A stretch of DNA of 43,137 nucleotides from Acidobacteriota bacterium (GTDB taxonomy: Bacteria > Acidobacteriota > Vicinamibacteria > Marinacidobacterales > Marinacidobacteraceae). A model generated the notes under the pieces. The model had not been told where the DNA came from and ran no database searches. It saw only the letters and a program-made list of their open reading frames with translations. The stretch covers positions 1 to 43,137 of the forward strand of contig JAPPGX010000068.1 in NCBI GenBank assembly GCA_028877265.1, read 5' to 3'. Of the stretch, positions 40,626-43,137 are shown piece by piece (positions within the stretch are counted from its first letter, which is position 1; each line of letters opens with the position of its first letter). The position numbers were made by a program, and so were the translations under genes.

Positions 40626-40838
40626 CTACGCTGTCCGCCGGGCGATGGCCTCCCGGAGTCCCACGAGGAGCCCCACGAGGTGGGCCATGCGCTCCCGGAA
40701 GGCGGACAGATCGTCACGCAAGGAGTCCGTCTTGGTGTCCAGCTTGGAGTCCAGTTTCCGGATGTCCTGCCGTAACCAGGCGAACAGGCCGATCAGCAGC
40801 ACGGCCAGGGCTGCGACAGTGCCGATCTCTGCGTCCAT
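40626..40838 (-). CDS. Small membrane-anchored coiled-coil protein
   Basis: A 70-residue protein with an N-terminal membrane helix (IGTVAALAVLLIGLFAWLRQ) and a coiled-coil tail (DIRKLDSKLDTKTDSLRDDL, then RERMAHLVGLLVGLREAI). It repeats in miniature the plan of the larger membrane-anchored coiled-coil gene just upstream and is probably co-transcribed with it. Such small proteins are common, but I know of no defined function. Confidence 0.65.
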   Translation of the reverse strand: MDAEIGTVAALAVLLIGLFAWLRQDIRKLDSKLDTKTDSLRDDLSAFRERMAHLVGLLVGLREAIARRTA

Positions 40839-40910
40839 ACCTTCCCCTTCGAGAGAGAACCTCAGGAAACCCAGCCTACCGCCTCGAGGCCCACAGTAGG
40901 GGAGGGAGAA

Positions 40911-41296
40911 TCAAGGCCCGGATTCGGAGTCGCCCGTCTCTGGATGCCACTGAACCGCTGCCATGATCCGGGCTTCCATCGCCGTTGTGTCCTCTCGCAG
41001 CCGGGCCTCCATGCGCTCGATGCGTGCGTCCATACGGTCGAATCGTTCCCCGACACGGGATTCCACTGCTTCCCGGTCGGCGTGCGCCTTCGCCTCGCGC
41101 TCTCGATCTTGGCCTCGACGTGCCGGAAATCGTTGCTCTGCAGTCGCTCGTACAGGCTATCCACCGCGACCGCGGCCGCTTTCTCCACCGCCCGCGAGAC
41201 CGTCCGGTCCGAGATCCGCGCCCACATCACCACCGCGCCGACCACCGCCGCCAGCGTCGTCAGCAGCGTCGTCAGCAGGGGCAGATCGTCGCCCAA
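40911..41296 (-). pseudogene. Membrane-anchored coiled-coil protein (copy 2), frameshifted
   Basis: The N-terminal frame encodes a membrane segment (LLTTLAAVVGAVVMWARI) and ERLQSNDFRHVEAKIES, paralleling KLATNDFPHIETKIENVEAK in the gene at 11837-12334. Near 41095 an extra two bases (GAGAGCGCGAGG instead of GAGAGCGAGG) shift the frame; the corrected frame reads EAKAHADREAVESRVGERFD and RIERMEARLREDTTAMEARI to a stop at 40911. The uninterrupted reading instead yields an unrelated tail ending at 40862. It follows a ribbon-helix-helix gene by 10 bp, as copy 1 follows its partner. Confidence 0.7.
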
Positions 41297-41306
41297 TCGG
41301 GCCAGG

Positions 41307-41483
41307 TCATCGGCGATTCTTCCGGCTGGCTGTCGCCTTCATGCGGCGACGGACCCGAGCCAGCTCGGCGCGCAGTGCTTCCCGTGTGAACCGGCTGGCG
41401 CTCTGGCGCGTCTCGCCAGCGGCGCGGAACACCTCTGCCTTCAATTCGGGCTCGATCTTCAGGACCAGTTTCGTGATGGCCAT
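41307..41483 (-). CDS. Ribbon-helix-helix DNA-binding protein
   Basis: A 58-residue protein, MAITKLVLKIEPELKAEVF then RQSASRFTREALRAELARVR, the classic Arc/MetJ layout of one strand and two helices, with a basic C-terminal tail. Such proteins bind operators as dimers and often act as antitoxins. A GTG at 41498 would add five residues. It is the first gene of a short minus-strand cluster with the coiled-coil genes, in the same order as at 12.3 kb. Confidence 0.75.
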   Translation of the reverse strand: MAITKLVLKIEPELKAEVFRAAGETRQSASRFTREALRAELARVRRRMKATASRKNRR

Positions 41484-41779
41484 GGGACGCTGGAACACCT
41501 TTCAGGGGCGATCAGTTCATCAAGTGTACAAATGCTAACAGCCCGATATCGGGGAGCGGGAAGAAGCTCGCCGGCCGGTAGGGGGGCTCACCGCTCGAAT
41601 TCTCCTCCACGCTCCGGATCTCGGGGAGACCGCTGGGGCGTGGGCCTCGGCCGGGGTAGCCCCGGAGCCATGCGACCAGGTCGGACCGGGGGAGATCGGC
41701 GACCTTCCCGAAAACCTCCCGCCGCCGGCCCACGGGACCGGACCGCGCGCGCACTCGGGGGCTCCCCTCGGGGTCCGGG

Positions 41780-42220
41780 CTACGGGTCAAATTCGGAAGC
41801 AGAGCCCCAATAAGTGAGTACGGTGAGCCCCGTTGAGGCACTTTCGTAGAATTGGATGTTCGGGCCGTCGTCAAGGCGGAGAAGCTCGGGGAAGTCGCGT
41901 TGGTCCGTAACCTTGATCCAGCCCCCGCCCTCGGGATCGACAAACGCGTGGTGGGCGCCAAAGAGACCGCCGCCTCTGTAGATCAACTCGCGGTTCTCCC
42001 GAGTGGCCCACCGATAGGCTTCTCCATCCCATACGACAGTGATGCGGTTGTCGTCGCGGGCGGAGCGGTTGAGGATTTCGCGCTCGGCGAAGTCCTGATT
42101 TGCCGCGACGCGCGAGTCTGGCAGGGCATCCAGCACGACGCGGGCCGTCTGCCCCTCCACCGGGACGACGGGGGCGAGCAGGAGAACGGCCAGCAGCCCC
42201 GCTATGTTGCGCCCGCTCAT
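41780..42220 (-). CDS. Exported protein of unknown function
   Basis: A 146-residue protein with a signal peptide (MSGRNIAGLLAVLLLAPVV, cleavage probably after VEGQ). The mature part is mixed alpha/beta with YRWATRENRELIYRGGGLFG and GGWIKVTDQRDFPELL. No cysteine pair, lipobox or known domain is seen. It stands alone between a small-protein cluster and a lipoprotein gene. Confidence 0.7.
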   Translation of the reverse strand: MSGRNIAGLLAVLLLAPVVPVEGQTARVVLDALPDSRVAANQDFAEREILNRSARDDNRITVVWDGEAYRWATRENRELIYRGGGLFGAHHAFVDPEGGGWIKVTDQRDFPELLRLDDGPNIQFYESASTGLTVLTYWGSASEFDP

Positions 42221-42499
42221 TCAGGAATCTCCCTCGGAGCCGGGGCCGCCGCCTTCCCTTACGGAAGGGGCTGCCAGCTTGCGCACGCCGTCCGCAAGGG
42301 GGACGCGCTCCCGTAACTACCCAGGCACTATGGCTTAAGTGGTGTGCTGATGTGGTGATAGCTGGGTGGCGGGTGGTGCGGTTTTCAGTGGCGCAGTTGT
42401 GGGATCAGCTGAGATGGGTCGGCGTCGGCGAGGGTGTCGAGACACCCGCCACCCCAAGGTTGGTGGAAGCGGTGGCCGTGAGCGCGCCCCGCGTGACGA

Positions 42500-43084
42500 T
42501 CACCGAATTGTGGCGGTGTCCGTGCCCGTGGAGGAGCATCCAGAAGCGGTTGCGGCGGCAGATGCGACCGTGGTGTCAGCCGAAGCGCACGTCCAGGCCG
42601 GTGCGGCGCTGGGGTCGTCACCGGTAATCCCAAGCGTGAACTCGGCCGTCTGGCCCGCCTGGACGGTGTCCGCGGCAGGCGACAGGACAGCGGTGAGCGG
42701 CGGCGCGGTGACCGTGAGGCTGGCGGACGCGCCGGCTGAGAACCCGCCCCGCGTGACGCCCGCCTCGATGGTGGTGGTACCGCTGCCCGTTCCCTTGGCG
42801 GAGCATCCAGTGGCGGTTGGGGTGGCCAATGCGACCGTGGTGTGTGCCGCAGAGCACCCCCAATCCGGTGCGGCGGTGGGGTCGCCACCGGTGATCTCAA
42901 GCGTGAACTCGGTCGTCCGGCCCGTCTGGACGGTGTCGGCGGCGGGCGAGAACGAGGCGGCGAGCGGCGGCGGTGGAGGCGGTGGGGCGGGACCGGTCGG
43001 GGCAGGCGTTTCTGATTCGGAGCAGCCTACAGAGAGTAGGAGTACGGCTGATGCGGTCGCCTGGAATGGCAAGACCCCTCGCAT
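42500..43084 (-). CDS. Lipoprotein with Ig-like (Big2-type) repeats
   Basis: A 194-residue surface protein. MRGVLPFQATASAVLLLSVG is followed by the lipobox Cys in SVGCSE, then a Pro-rich linker (APTGPAPPPPPPPLAASFSP). Two repeats of about 80 residues follow, each with a segment of the form SPAADTVQ.G.T.EFTL.ITG and a Ser/Thr/Ala-rich end with one or two Cys, as in bacterial Ig-like domains. The second repeat stops early at TGTDTATIR; a neighbouring frame continues VIVTRGALTATAS, the expected next strand, so a frameshift near 42500 may have truncated the gene. Confidence 0.75.
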   Translation of the reverse strand: MRGVLPFQATASAVLLLSVGCSESETPAPTGPAPPPPPPPLAASFSPAADTVQTGRTTEFTLEITGGDPTAAPDWGCSAAHTTVALATPTATGCSAKGTGSGTTTIEAGVTRGGFSAGASASLTVTAPPLTAVLSPAADTVQAGQTAEFTLGITGDDPSAAPAWTCASADTTVASAAATASGCSSTGTDTATIR

Positions 43085-43137
43085 GGGGAGTGTGCTGATT
43101 TCTGTGTAAATGGCTATGGAGTAGACTTTGTTAGCTG

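Overview
The window reads as a chromosomal or large mobile-element segment from a GC-rich Gram-negative bacterium: it encodes lipoproteins, a likely outer-membrane barrel protein and a VirB-type envelope-spanning secretion system. I cannot place it more precisely; a Gemmatimonadota- or Acidobacteriota-like host is only a guess.

Left part (59-10870): a complete type I-E CRISPR-Cas locus. A 26-repeat array with a strict 61-bp period is preceded, on the minus strand, by cas3, a promoter-like gap, then cse1-cse2-cas7e-cas5e-cas6e-cas1-cas2 in tight or overlapping arrangement. A stand-alone DnaQ-type exonuclease is transcribed divergently from cas3. A short decayed CRISPR remnant with the same 61-bp period lies at 11239-11389 in the opposite orientation.

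Middle part (11.4-22.0 kb): an accessory region rich in decay. It has a membrane-anchored coiled-coil gene with a frameshifted ribbon-helix-helix-like partner, a glycosylase-like gene, remnants of two transposases (IS1182-like, IS1595-like), a broken ClpP-class peptidase, exported proteins, and a tandem duplication of a two-gene unit (AbiEii-like nucleotidyltransferase plus an unrecognised partner) in which three of the four genes carry frame breaks.

Transfer module (22.06-37.66 kb): two AlpA-like regulators, a 0.6-kb non-coding stretch, and a dense plus-strand operon encoding a VirB/Trb type IV secretion system (VirB2, B3, B4, B9, B10, B5/TrbJ, B6/TrbL, B8/TrbF, VirD4, B11), an ArdC antirestriction protein and several unrecognised proteins. 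No classical relaxase is visible. This block is visibly more GC-rich than its flanks and is almost free of frameshifts.

Right part (37.8-43.1 kb): an IS1634-like remnant, a two-helix membrane protein, a protein with two nearly identical domains plus a membrane tail, a second copy of the ribbon-helix-helix plus coiled-coil gene pair (the coiled-coil gene frameshifted here), and exported proteins. The I-E system would limit incoming DNA, while the transfer module carries ArdC, which could blunt host restriction on entry. The most unusual elements are the twice-occurring ribbon-helix-helix/coiled-coil pair, the tandem nucleotidyltransferase pair, the exonuclease beside cas3, and the conjugation module lacking a recognisable relaxase.
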